A stretch of DNA of 64,000 nt from Gracilaria gracilis (taxonomy: Eukaryota; Rhodophyta; Florideophyceae; Gracilariales; Gracilariaceae), in assembly GCA_030374805.1 (NCBI GenBank), contig JARGSG010000032.1:186001-250000 (forward strand). Direction: 5' to 3'. The translations under genes were made by a program, and so were the position numbers. Shown in pieces: positions 1-9,329 of this stretch. The notes under the pieces were generated by a model. The model searched no databases. It had not been told where the DNA came from and worked only from the letters and a program-made list of their open reading frames with translations. How positions within the stretch are numbered: the first letter of the stretch is position 1; each line of letters starts with the position of its first letter.

Positions 1-1
1 G

Positions 2-730
2 AGCTCCCATTCATCTCCACTCCATTCTACAATCATCCCAGCTGTTGTCGCATGTAGAGGGCGTATTAACACCATGCTTTACAACAATGGTTCCCCTCAG
101 GACACCTTTCTCTCCATCGAAGACTTCATTTCCGCAGAGTGCCTTCCCCAAGGTCCAATCTTCTTCTGTGGCAGGAACGACCTTCTCGAAAAAGTAATTC
201 TATCTTGTCCAGCACCACGAGCAGAAGACTTAGTCTTCATCCAGAATGGTCAAATTCTTCCCATCCTTTCCCAACACGGAATTGAGCACTGCACACGAGT
301 CGCTCTTTACATCGCCGTTCCCACTGTCGGCGCCTCCCCACAGGATGGTGTCACGCCTCTCTCTCCAAATAGTCTAACCACAGCCACCAGAAAGTGGGTT
401 CTGGCAATAGCTGAACGCCTCTGGACCGCAGATCTCACTTGCAGTATCGTCGACGAAAACACCTTTTCCAAGTCTTACTACCAAAAGCTCGTTTGCATCT
501 CTTCCTTCAATCTCGTCGGTGCTCCATTTGGATTCGTTACCATGTATGAAGTGGCTACCAAGTACAAAACTATTCTCTCAACTATAATGAAGGAGCTTCT
601 AGGCATAGTCATCTTCAACACAGGTATCTCCTTCAATATCCCTTCTACAGTGGAATCACTTCTGGAAGACGGCAGCACCCTTACTTCCTTCCCAGCTTCT
701 TTTTCGGAGTATGAATCTAGAAATGCTTAG
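2..730 (+). CDS. Conserved plastid-type protein with Rossmann-like start, 5' partial
   Basis: The frame is open from the first full codon of the window to the TAG at 728-730, so the gene begins outside. The ATG at 74 is probably internal: residues before it (AVVACRGRI) look like the first strand and turn of a dinucleotide-binding fold. In order follow GPIFFCGRNDLLEKV, EDLVFIQNG, a YIAVPTVGASPQDG stretch and CISSFNLVGAPFGFV. This order matches, from memory, a conserved chloroplast-stroma protein of plants (Arabidopsis At1g16080 type) whose residues read like NDxLxxV, DLVFFQNG and AFMLVGA. The function of that family is not established; an NAD(P)-binding role is inferred from the fold only. No frame break is seen, so this looks like a living host gene at the edge of the transposon-rich region. 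Confidence 0.6.
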   Translation, partial: SSHSSPLHSTIIPAVVACRGRINTMLYNNGSPQDTFLSIEDFISAECLPQGPIFFCGRNDLLEKVILSCPAPRAEDLVFIQNGQILPILSQHGIEHCTRVALYIAVPTVGASPQDGVTPLSPNSLTTATRKWVLAIAERLWTADLTCSIVDENTFSKSYYQKLVCISSFNLVGAPFGFVTMYEVATKYKTILSTIMKELLGIVIFNTGISFNIPSTVESLLEDGSTLTSFPASFSEYESRNA

Positions 731-992
731 TTCTATTTCACCTCCGCAGATGAAAAACTAGCCGGAAGGCAGGACCCTGCCTTTTTCCACACCAACTATA
801 TCAATGTTCTTATACATCACATTCTATAGTAATTAGAACAAATTGTAAACCTCGTACTCGTTGCAACTACGCACACAACCCGTTTTTGTTCTTCAATTCT
901 TTTTAAGTTGCCGCTTAAACAAATCACCTGTTCACTTTTTATGTCAAGTCTCTATCACAAACAAACACAGCAGTATAAGTGCTACATTATAC

Positions 993-2075
993 CTACTCAT
1001 CGTCGTCATCCATTATCATCTGTCCTTCCTCGTATTCCCCATCTGTGTTCTCAGCAGGGCCACCTGACATATCTTCGTCTTCCTCTTTGTACTCATCCTC
1101 TCCATCTTCTATATCTTCCATTTCACTCTCTTCCTCCAAACCTTCATCATCGTCCAGCTGGTCGTTTGGGTCTTCTCCAAGCCCAAAGTCCTCTTCTACG
1201 AACTTTGACCGAAACGCTGGCTCCCTGTGCACCGCATCAGGGAGCTTGTATCCTTCAGGTACAAAATAAATGTGATACCTCAGGCAATTTTCTTTCACCA
1301 GAGCAGCCATGTACCCAGCTCCCGCATGAAATACATCCCCTCTCCCAATAAACACAGAGTAAGGCGGAACCCTGAACTTCTTTACAACCATTGTACGTGA
1401 TAACCTCCCCAAACTGTTGTCATCCGTCACATACATATTGTGAGACCTCTCACAAACCCATATCATAAATGAACTCCCTCCAGGGGCCATTACAAAGAAC
1501 CCCGGAATATCTCCCTTATCCTTCTCCACATTCGTCAACCCTCGAAAATCCGTGTGCAAAACCTGCCTTGCGTATCCCTCCCCCGTACGCAACACACGCC
1601 CTCCGGTCTGCGGCGCATACATCCTTTTCTTAGCCTTGCTGTTGCTACAAAGGCCAAGAGCCGATGCAATTTGCCCAAACCTCGCATCCAACAACGCCCG
1701 CTTTCTCACCATCATCACATTCTTCTCATCAGACTCCATGCAATCAACAATCCCCTTCTTCTTCGTAATATATCGTCCAATTCCCTGCATCCTGGCCCCA
1801 GCATCCTTTCCTTCTCCCGCGTTGATGATGGGATTCCATATCGTTCGGTTCTCTTCAAACCTCAAGTCTGGCTGCTCCTTGAAGTCCTTCTCAAAAACCT
1901 CTAGCGAACCTTCTGTCACATCTTCATCCACCACCACGCCCCTCTTTTTCGCCTCCTCTGACATACCTCTATCACTTCCGAAGTGTTCCAAAACACAGAA
2001 ACCACTTTCCATCAATTCCATTCTCTTCGTCGCAAAGTACTCTCGAGCGAGGTCATCCCTCTCCATCGCCGCCAT
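993..2075 (-). CDS. 2-oxoglutarate/Fe(II)-dependent oxygenase-like protein
   Basis: A 360-codon frame with its own ATG and no break, the only intact frame in the 1-10 kb element. A double-stranded beta-helix oxygenase signature is visible: H174 and D176 in QVLHTDFRG, H250 in GRGDVFHAGAGY, and R266 in LRYHIYFVPEG. These fit the HxD...H iron triad and the arginine that holds 2-oxoglutarate. The C-terminal 60 residues are a strongly acidic tail (DDDEGLEEESEMEDIEDGED), common in chromatin proteins. Known relatives of this fold oxidise DNA or RNA bases (TET/JBP, AlkB), histones or small molecules (PhyH); the sequence alone does not choose between them. A nucleic-acid substrate is inferred from the neighbouring ParB-like, DNA methyltransferase and SET domains. 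Confidence 0.7.
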   Translation of the reverse strand: MAAMERDDLAREYFATKRMELMESGFCVLEHFGSDRGMSEEAKKRGVVVDEDVTEGSLEVFEKDFKEQPDLRFEENRTIWNPIINAGEGKDAGARMQGIGRYITKKKGIVDCMESDEKNVMMVRKRALLDARFGQIASALGLCSNSKAKKRMYAPQTGGRVLRTGEGYARQVLHTDFRGLTNVEKDKGDIPGFFVMAPGGSSFMIWVCERSHNMYVTDDNSLGRLSRTMVVKKFRVPPYSVFIGRGDVFHAGAGYMAALVKENCLRYHIYFVPEGYKLPDAVHREPAFRSKFVEEDFGLGEDPNDQLDDDEGLEEESEMEDIEDGEDEYKEEDEDMSGGPAENTDGEYEEGQMIMDDDDE

Positions 2076-3505
2076 CTAAAGAGCTCCTTCCTCCCCTCTC
2101 ATCTTTTCTTCAACGGAAGCTTCACCCCAAGAACTGGTTCTTTCGTGCCACCCAGCTCCTTGTGCACATTCCGGGCGGCATGCCAGTACACCGCGTGATG
2201 GACCGCTCTCAAATCTGCCACCCCAAAACATCCCGCCCTGTGCTCCTTTCGCAAATGAATCATCTCCATCCACGGGTGCTGATGTTTCACTGCATTCTTC
2301 CCTCCCGGCCACTCACTCGGTACCGAATTCACCAGACTCGTCCATGACATATCCGATCCACCAGCCCACTCACCTGCCTTATTCATCTCTTTCGTAGGTT
2401 TCTCGGGATTCTTATCTTCAAATCCACGCATCGTTTTTTCCTCCACCCCTTCCTTTTTGTCCTGAACGAACCTACTATCGTTCTCACTGCCACCACTTTC
2501 ATCCGCTCGACGACATCAAATTTATTTTTTGTTCTTTGAAGAACTTCTTCAATGCCGGCTTCGTCATATTCCTGAATAAAGTAACAACCTCCATTGGTAT
2601 ATCTCCAGAAGGGGTCTTCACGGTGCCCTTCTTCATCCTCTTCGGAGCAGGTTGGATTTCTACCTCATCCTCATCGTCAGTAAGATCAATTAACCTCCTC
2701 TTCTTCTTCTTCTTCTTGCTCCCAGCCTTGCTACCCGAATCCTCTTTCAGCCAGCCCGGAGCAATCTTTTTCCGTGTGCTCCGCTTCAGCCCTGATGGCT
2801 CTGCTTAAGGGTCGTCCACTTGCATGGAAGCTTCCACCAACATGAGAGCATCTTCTGCCTCATTGGGTGCTGCGGTTGACGTACCATCACCTACACCCAC
2901 GACTTCAACCACATCCTCCCCCACCTCCTTCACCTCTTCTGACGTTTGAAGCGATACTTTGAAAACTTCTTGAAGCTTGTTACCCGCGGTCTTCACCCTT
3001 CTGGACATTATCTCATCCCATAAACGCCTCGCACCGCCAAGTTCCATTTTTGCTGTCCGCATACCCAGATATTCTATCACAGACACATGTTTCCTCCTAA
3101 GTTGAATACTGTCTGCAATACTTCTTCAACACTAATCTTCTTCTTCTTCCCAGTGACATTACATAGGTTGTACATACCTATAGCACATTGAAAGAAGTGC
3201 TTCCTCATGTCTTCAAAACGACCGGTTCTCGTAGAAGAAGACAACATCAGTTCCACATGCTACTGCAAGCAACGTACGACAAATCGAAACTGCCCATCGG
3301 TGAGACCCATCACGAGGTCACTCGAAACATGCGTCAGCGTCAGGGCTGGACCCTCCTCACACACCTTCTCAAAGAACTCCAAAAGCCCCTCACATTCCAT
3401 AAACTTCAGAGCCAATGTCCCGTAACGAGTCAAGTGACGCACGCTATAGTCTTCGATAGCCTCGCTTCTCTTCAAAGCACCAGCTAACTGCTTCGATGTA
3501 TTGCC

Positions 3506-4168
3506 CTACACATCCATATGTGACTCGTCTACGACGTTCTGCACAAAAGATACCGTGCTATGAATTTTGTCTGCAAACGACATCTTCAGCACATCCGAAC
3601 TCATCTCGTTCAGAAGATTGCCGAGTCCTAGTACCTCGTTCATTGTGAGGGCCTTCCAATCCTTTCTTCCCCACAGCACAACATCTAAAGAACGGACAAT
3701 ATCCACCCACTTCCCGCCTTCCCCATGCAAGTCTCGTAGCACAAGAATTCTGTGATATCCGTCTATGAGGGTTACGGGCACAACAATTCTCCCATCAACA
3801 ACTATTTCATTCACAGCATACTCCCCTAGAGATGCCACAGCAATCGAACCTGCAGACGGAAGCCATCCAAAGTTGCGAAATTTCATCATCGTCGCCTCCT
3901 TGTGTCCCAGATTCACACTTCGAACTGTCTTCTTCGGGATTTCAATCGTCTCGATATCCATCGTCAACCTGCGCTGAACATAGTCGGCGACGGAAGTCTT
4001 CTTGAGAGACAAGGTGTTGTCAACCTCTTCCGACGGAACACTGTCCTCTTCATCGAACAAGTCCTCCTTCGCGTCAGCAAGCGGAGCCTTTCTCGTCTGA
4101 AAGACCTCCACTATATCGTCTTCCGTGTCTTCTATGATGTTGACGCTCGCTCTCACGGGTTTCTTCAC
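3506..4168 (-). pseudogene. ParB-like domain segment
   Basis: This stretch of the relic carries a ParB/sulfiredoxin-type core: a segment with FRNFGWLPSAGSIAVASLG, a hydrophobic strand, and VTLIDGYHRILVLRDL, which fits the family's DGxHR signature (here DGYHR). In bacteria and phages this fold occurs in ParB partition proteins and as the N-terminal domain of some DNA methyltransferases. Upstream is an acidic, low-complexity spacer (EDTEDDIVEV); downstream the frame continues through a TAG into helical sequence (EAIEDYSVRHLTRYGTLALK). Separate location from the methyltransferase, on a divergent gene, is unusual. DNA or nucleotide binding is inferred from family knowledge. Confidence 0.6.
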
Positions 4169-5099
4169 CTCTTTAGAAGACGTTCCTCGAGTTTTGGAAG
4201 CTTCTTCAGCAGCTTTCTCAACCTCCAGAGCAACTACTTTCTCAGGCTGAGATGGAGAAGACTTGCCAGCCCCGGACTCTTGAGTAGGACTTTGCGGAAT
4301 CTCGATTCAGTCCATCATCGACGTATCCCACGTATACAACCCAGCTGAGAACAACTCGCTCACCGTACTTGGTGGGTCTTCACGACCTTGAAAATGGTAA
4401 GGGTACTTTGCGCTTCCATGACTTATAATAATCTTCGTCCTCCAGATCACAACCAAGTCTTCTCCTTCTAGGGCAGTCGCGCTTAAAAGATGCCCATGGA
4501 GCGAACGGCAAAGAGCCTTTCCAGCACCACCGGCGGACCCCACACCTCTCACCTCCGCGGTTCCCACTTTCACCCTACTCTTTTCTTTCCCAACCGTCAA
4601 AACATTTGCACCGCATCGCCGCCTTTCACTACCGGCGAGCAGCGGACGGAAATTTCTTCGTCATTGCTCGGGCTGGTGGCATACGTGGCGTAGTGCCTTT
4701 TGCCCTCCCTCTCCCTCGTGTGAGGGGCGGCATTTCTAACACCCCTGCACTTGGGTTCGGTCGTTTTGAATCCCGCCCCCTTTTATGCTTGCGAGGCGGT
4801 ATCGTGGTTACACGCGGCTGATAGAATGGAAAAGGTTGTTCACGACCGTCGAGAACGCTCGCGAGATCGGTATGCTAGTTGGAACTTTTACTCCCGTTTC
4901 TTTCCGTCTACTTCATCACGGATACGCGTCCGCTCAATATTAGTTTAAACTATACACTGTGCCTATTTAAAAATTTTATAGCGTGCTCGCGGGACGTTTA
5001 CAAATCTACATGAAGCTACTAACATCTATAGTACAATTGTATAACAATGTTTGAGCAATAAAGAAATAAATAAAATTTGTGGCGCTTTAATTTCACTCT

Positions 5100-5173
5100 G
5101 GGACAGCGGACCGGAGTGTAGTGGCGCTTCATCGGGGCACCGATGAAGCGCCACGACACCCCGGTCCGCTGTC
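5100..5173. repeat. Long GC-rich palindrome, copy 1
   Basis: Left arm starts GGGACAGCGGACCGG and right arm ends CCGGTCCGCTGTC around a centre near ATCGGGGCACCGAT. It differs from the consensus at a few bases of the left arm (GAGTGTAG for GGGTGTCG) and lacks the last two Cs. Confidence 0.9.
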
Positions 5174-5315
5174 AACGGCGCATTAGCCGTGCCACGTATA
5201 CCAGCACCCCAGTTTCATCACACAGGGCGCGTTGATAGCGGCCGAGTTTCACTGCTTACGGCTCGTTGGCGGTGCCAGTGTACCACTGCCCCGGCTTCAT
5301 CACTCACGGCGCTTT

Positions 5316-5391
5316 GGTACAGCGGACCGGGGTGTCGTGGCGCTTCATCGGTGCACCGATGAAGCGCAACGACACCCGGGTCCGCTGTCCC
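5316..5391. repeat. Long GC-rich palindrome, copy 2
   Basis: The two arms of about 38 bp meet at ATCGGTGCACCGAT without a loop. The right arm carries GCAACGACACCCGGG where the consensus has GCCACGACACCCCGG, and the left end reads GGTACAGCGG rather than GGGACAGCGG. Confidence 0.9.
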
Positions 5392-5562
5392 AAAAAATAT
5401 TTTTGATTTTTTTGCAACGGGCGGCTGGACGGCAGTGCCACCTATGCCAGCACCCCAGTTTCATCACACACGGCGCGTTGACAGCGGGCCAATTTCATCG
5501 GTCACGGCACGTTGGTGGTGCCACGTGTGCCACCGCCGCCCCTTCATCACTCACGGCGCGTT

Positions 5563-5638
5563 GGGACAGCGGACCGGGGTGTCGTGGCACTTCATCGGTG
5601 CACCGATGAAGCGCCACGACACCCCGGTCCGCTGTCCC
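5563..5638. repeat. Long GC-rich palindrome, copy 3, near-perfect
   Basis: A 76 bp sequence that is almost its own reverse complement: GGGACAGCGGACCGGGGTGT on the left, the mirrored ACACCCCGGTCCGCTGTCCC on the right, centre GGTGCACC. Only one position (GGCACTTC against GCGCC) breaks perfect symmetry. On the right it joins an A/T run and then the 210 bp segment that reappears inverted at 15772-15977. Confidence 0.95.
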
Positions 5639-5888
5639 AAAAAATAGTTTTGATTTTTTTGAAACTAGCACCTGGACAAAGATGGTATTTCAGTTTTTCA
5701 ACATTTCATCCGAGCCACCCCAACCACACGTGTGCTGCTGTGTAAAAGCCGTCCCCACTCCCCCTCGCAACACCTTTCACGCCCTACCTTCCTGGTTACA
5801 CCTTCTACCGGGATATATTCATCTTCTTCCACAACCGAAAGTATGTCTCAGTTGCGGGAATAGAACGATGTATCTCCGTAGAAGGTGG

Positions 5889-6120
5889 CACACCATCTCG
5901 CTTTGTTGCTAGGAATAGGACATCCGCTATATGAGATTAAGTGAGTACATCTTCTATCTTAATTTTGTAATAAAGATGTCCTATTACTATGCTGCTTGCG
6001 GAGGTTTTCACACACCCTCTCGCTTTGTTGCTAGGAATATGACATCCGTTAGATGAGATGAAGTTAGTTCATCTTCTATCTTTATTTTGTATAGTGGATG
6101 CCCTATTTCTATGGTGCTTG
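5889..6120 (+). repeat. Direct repeat of about 120 bp with inner hairpins
   Basis: CTCGCTTTGTTGCTAGGAAT occurs near 5898 and 6020. Both copies go on with GACATCCG, a GATGAGAT-like stretch, CATCTTCTATCTT, a complementary GATG(T/C)CCTAT and TATG(C/G)TGCTTGCG. ACATC and its complement lie about 60 bp apart within each copy, giving a weak hairpin. A third partial start (AGGACATCCGTC) is seen at 6140. Confidence 0.7.
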
Positions 6121-6265
6121 CGCTTTGAAGCTAAGATTAGGACATCCGTCAAGAATAGGATAGCCATAGTAAGACGAATTGCATAGAGTGAGAGCAGGAA
6201 ATCGTTTGAATCGGGTTCCATGTTCGTTTCACCCTGTAACAGCCGATCGGCACTCATGGCGCGTT

Positions 6266-6341
6266 GGGACAGCGGCCCGGGGTGTCGTGGCGCTTCATCG
6301 GTGCACCGATGAAGCGCCACGACACCCCGGTCCACTGTCCC
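6266..6341. repeat. Long GC-rich palindrome, copy 4
   Basis: Same 76 bp unit with GGCCCGGGG in the left arm and GGTCCACTGTCCC in the right arm; the centre ATCGGTGCACCGAT is exact. Confidence 0.9.
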
Positions 6342-6381
6342 AGGCTGTCGTTGAAAAATATGGAAAATAAAATTTTTTTTT

Positions 6382-6456
6382 GGGACAGCGGACCAGGGGG
6401 TCGTGGCACTTCATCAGTGCGCTGATGAAGCGCCACGCCACCCCGGTCCGCTGTCC
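6382..6456. repeat. Long GC-rich palindrome, copy 5
   Basis: Starts 40 bp after copy 4, following a run of nine T. Centre is ATCAGTGCGCTGAT: two compensating changes from the consensus keep it self-complementary. Arms carry ACCAGGGGGTCG and CGCCACCCCGG. Confidence 0.9.
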
Positions 6457-8179
6457 TACCAGCCGTTCCCTATAACTTCGCGTACATGTTTGCAATCACC
6501 AAGTTCGGTATCCCTCGAGTGTCGCCACTTTCCCTGACACCTCTTTACGGCTTCACGTGCATCTCAAGAATCTTGCACATCTCCCTGTCGTGTTTAAAGA
6601 ACCTGTTTCGTGCTGTCTCGTTGCTATCTTCTCCCGCCCGCTCGCGTCTCCCGCGCACTTTCATATCCCGTCGGCAGTTATCCCCCGCTCGCGGCACTCT
6701 CCCGTGCGCTGTTTTCTCCCCGCCGCTGCCATCTCCCGACCGCTGCCATCTCCCGTCCGCTCCGGAAATTCGAATCATAACCCATCATCGCACCCCCTTC
6801 CCGTGCATGCATAAAATGGCTCCACACAGTGCATCGAGGTGTACGTCACCGGCACCCTCAAGCTCCGATATAAAGGTTGGAAAACTGTATGGCTCCGGAG
6901 ATGAGCTTATCACAGTATGCCTCACAATCCGCGATGATTACGCGTCGACAATGCGAGATGAAAACTGGCCAGGGAAGGTGGGACACAGCGAGTTCGTTGA
7001 TTACATTATCAAGAATCGAAACGTCCTACCGCTGGCCAAGAATTAATTCTATATTCTTGTGGGTCCAGGACATCCGAAGTTTAATGAAAGTGAACTACGG
7101 GTCGTATCTCTGAAGGGGTCTTATCGTCAGCTATACCTCTCAACGAGGTTATTGGACATTTTGGACGGTGATAGGGACTGGCGTGTAAGGGACTTCTGGA
7201 ATGCTTATACCGAGGTGAACTTTAAAGGAATACCGAAGAATGTGACTTTGACCGAGTTTTTCAAGTCAATGACTATACCTCTTAAGCGAGTGGGACGGGT
7301 GGTCCTCCCGTTTGTCACAACCGTTGCCACTCATTTCCAAAGGATTTTCTTTCTCTCGCTCATTCAAAAAGTTTCCATGGAAAAAAGAGTTGTAGGCCAG
7401 AAGAGGAAAAGAGGAGACAAGGGATATCCCACACCTTTTGCGAATGTCCAAATATCAAACAAACTCCAAGCTTAGCGTGTTGGCTTTGTTGTGCAGCTCA
7501 GAACGAAGGCATGGGATTGTTTCTCTCAATTCCTGGGATTCCCTACCGTGGAGGTCATGGTTCTTCCATTCATCCGAGTCATGTACGAAGAAATACAATT
7601 TCAAGCGATTGAGACGAGAGCAGAGAGGTTCTTCCACCGGGATGAAGACCATCGCTTGCTACCGAGCAAAGGTGAAACTGTTATTGAAACAGAGGTCATT
7701 GCGTGGGCATGGAATTTACCGCAAGACATCGATGCTGCCCTCCGAATGCTTGAGAAGGAGTTCATTTCGGACCTCAACAAGATTATTGTGAATGAGCAGT
7801 CCTTCTTAATTTCCGAACCAGGACGATGGACAGTTCTGAAGACGTTTACCAGAGGCCCATCACGGGCGTTTGCTCAGAGATTCGATAGTTTCTCGAATTC
7901 GCTTGTGTCCTCTGTCATGGAGGCCATAAGCCCGTTGAAACTGAAAGAATCAGTGAACGTTCCTGGTATGGGGGTAACGCCGATATCCAAAACAGAACCT
8001 GTCATACAAATTGAAGATGATGTGGAGGAGATGGAGGAAATTGGGAAACCAACAGAGCCCAAGGAGGGGAGAAGCGAAGAAGGAGATGATGATACGAACA
8101 TAGTGGCCGACATTGGAAAGGAAGTACTGGTGGCGAAGCGTCCGGGGAAGGCGTAATACCCTTACCATCCATTGCGTCG

Positions 8180-9040
8180 TTGGATGACAAAATGGCTTTT
8201 CAAAGTTGTGAGGAGGAGATGAAGAAGTACTTTCGCTTGTACAATTGCGGGTTTGAGGATATGGTAGAGATAGACGAGACGTTGCGCAGAGATGGTGTCT
8301 CTCGGTTAGGAAAAGTTCAACTGGTTCTCATGAACCCTCCGTACAACATCCGAGGGAACAAGAACCTAAGCAACAGCCGGTACGATGTACTGAGCCCTCA
8401 GGACATGAAGAAGGCTGCAAAGCTTCTATCAAGACTGCTACGTCCTGCGGGCCATTTCGTCATCTTTAGTGCTTTCGAGCAGGTCCAGCAATGGAGAGAT
8501 GTACTTTCTGCCATTGGGACAAAAGACGAAAATGGAGTACCAAGGCGTTCATTTGTTGTGGAGCAGGTCCCGATGCACTTTGTACGGTCGCAAGGCAACC
8601 CGATGCGTAACCCTGGACGTAGGTAGTGCTCCCTTTTCCCTGCAATGGAGTATGCTGTACATGGAGTTCGAAATGGTCTCAGCTACGCGCAGCAGCATGT
8701 AATGGTGAACTATGAGAACTTCAACTTCGTGCAGTCGAGGTACCCGGGGTACCACAGTGTGATTGACCAGGTACCCCTCATGTCTAATGGGGAGACTCTT
8801 CAATGGGAGAGAAAGAAGGAAGGTGGGGCTACGTTTTACAAAAGTTGAGGTCCGAACAGAAACCTCGTGCATTGTTGAAGGAGCTAATCAGTCGGTTTTC
8901 CCAGGCTGGGGATATTGTGGTCGACTTGTTTGCGGGGACGTTTTCGACAGCAATGGCATGCATGGAGTTACGACAGCATCGTAGGTTCATCGGGTGTGAG
9001 CCGGGCCCTGACTGCTTTGCTCATGCTAAGCACGCCGCAA
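8180..9040 (+). pseudogene. Beta-class DNA amino-methyltransferase domain (N6-adenine or N4-cytosine type)
   Basis: The catalytic motif comes first: VQLVLMNPPYNIRGNKN, matching the (D/N/S)PPY motif IV of amino-methyltransferases. After about 170 residues comes the SAM site: PRALLKELISRFSQAGD leads into IVVDLFAGTFSTAMACMEL and then RRFIGCEPGPDCFAHAK. The order IV-before-I and the sequence SxxGDxVxDxFxGxxT are those of the bacterial and phage beta class (CcrM, HinfI). NPPY replaces the usual DPPY of that class. Between the motifs, HFVIFSAFEQVQQW and MEYAVHGVRNGL fit the strands after motif IV. A TAG at 8624 and a shift near 8845 break it. Specificity cannot be read from the sequence. Confidence 0.75.
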
Positions 9041-9329
9041 TTGTTCAATTCGCATTTTGGGTGGGGGATAATGAGACGGATATCCAGGTAACGAAGGAAG
9101 TTCGGAATGCTATGATTAGGGTGTTGAACTTATTTCCGAAGTGGAATGTCCGCCCATCGAGATCATGGGAGGCTCCATCCGGCTACCCCGCGTATCAAAA
9201 GTTTCCTACGTACATTGTGGACTTTCTTGCGTCAATGTGGCAGGATGAAAGCTTGGTTACGGCTGGTAGGCGTAAGGCCCTTCACGAATGGCCTCAAAAT
9301 TTGCAAGGAAAGATGGGGCTTCTGGATTG

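Larger units (their letters stand above)
993..4657 (-). pseudogene. Relic gene: unknown N-terminus, ParB-like domain, basic linker, then 2OG oxygenase
   Basis: One long minus-strand coding track can be followed from about 4657 to 993. The frame from about 4657 to 3093 is continuous except for in-frame stops at 4307-4309 (TGA), 3506-3508 (TAG) and 3260-3262 (TAG). It shifts near 3090, meets a TAA at 2805-2807, shifts again near 2500 and ends at 2099, 23 bases before the ATG of the oxygenase frame at 2075. Parts in order: an unidentified N-terminus (4600-4310), a charged spacer, the ParB-like domain (4168-3506), an alpha-helical part (3489-3093), and a Lys-rich nuclear-type linker (about 2800-2530) containing LIDLTDDEDEVEI. 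No ATG was found in frame at the 5' end, so the start is uncertain. The oxygenase may be the C-terminus of the same protein or a separate gene behind it. Confidence 0.6.
5174..5638 (+). repeat. Tandem duplication of about 245 bp including palindromes 2 and 3
   Basis: The segment starting GTGCCACGTATACCAGCACC (about 5189) recurs near 5435 as GTGCCACCTATGCCAGCACC. Both continue with CCAGTTTCATCACACA, a GGCGCGTTGA motif, a second GTTGG(C/T)GGTGCCA block and TTCATCACTCACGGCG, then run into a palindrome. The order is therefore [GC spacer - palindrome] twice in direct orientation. Confidence 0.8.
4658..6815. promoter_or_regulatory. Divergent spacer between two relic genes, packed with palindromes and repeats
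   Basis: The spacer separates the starts of the ParB/oxygenase gene (minus) and the methyltransferase/SET gene (plus), so it should hold both promoters. It contains five palindromes (5100-5173, 5316-5391, 5563-5638, 6266-6341, 6382-6456), a tandem duplication of about 245 bp that includes two of them, and a second tandem repeat at 5889-6120. The last 330 bp before 6816 are C/T-rich and translate only into low-complexity sequence, more like a 5' leader than coding DNA. No protein gene is supported here. Confidence 0.5.

Noticed and set aside
74..730. ATG at 74 as the true start of the first gene
   Set aside because: The same frame is open to the window edge and the upstream residues fit the family's N-terminal fold.
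3506..4168. ParB-like segment as a plasmid or bacterial partition gene
   Set aside because: It is embedded in a eukaryote-type relic with Lys-rich linkers and no ParA partner; contamination would also show bacterial gene density, which is absent.
5100..6456. Palindromes as protelomerase (hairpin telomere) sites
   Set aside because: No telomere resolvase gene is visible and multiple internal copies would be lethal to a linear element; kept only as an open idea.
6486..6815. Start of the methyltransferase gene at ATG 6486
   Set aside because: The first 110 codons are low-complexity Ser/Pro/Leu sequence from a C/T-rich leader; 6816 begins sequence of protein-like composition.
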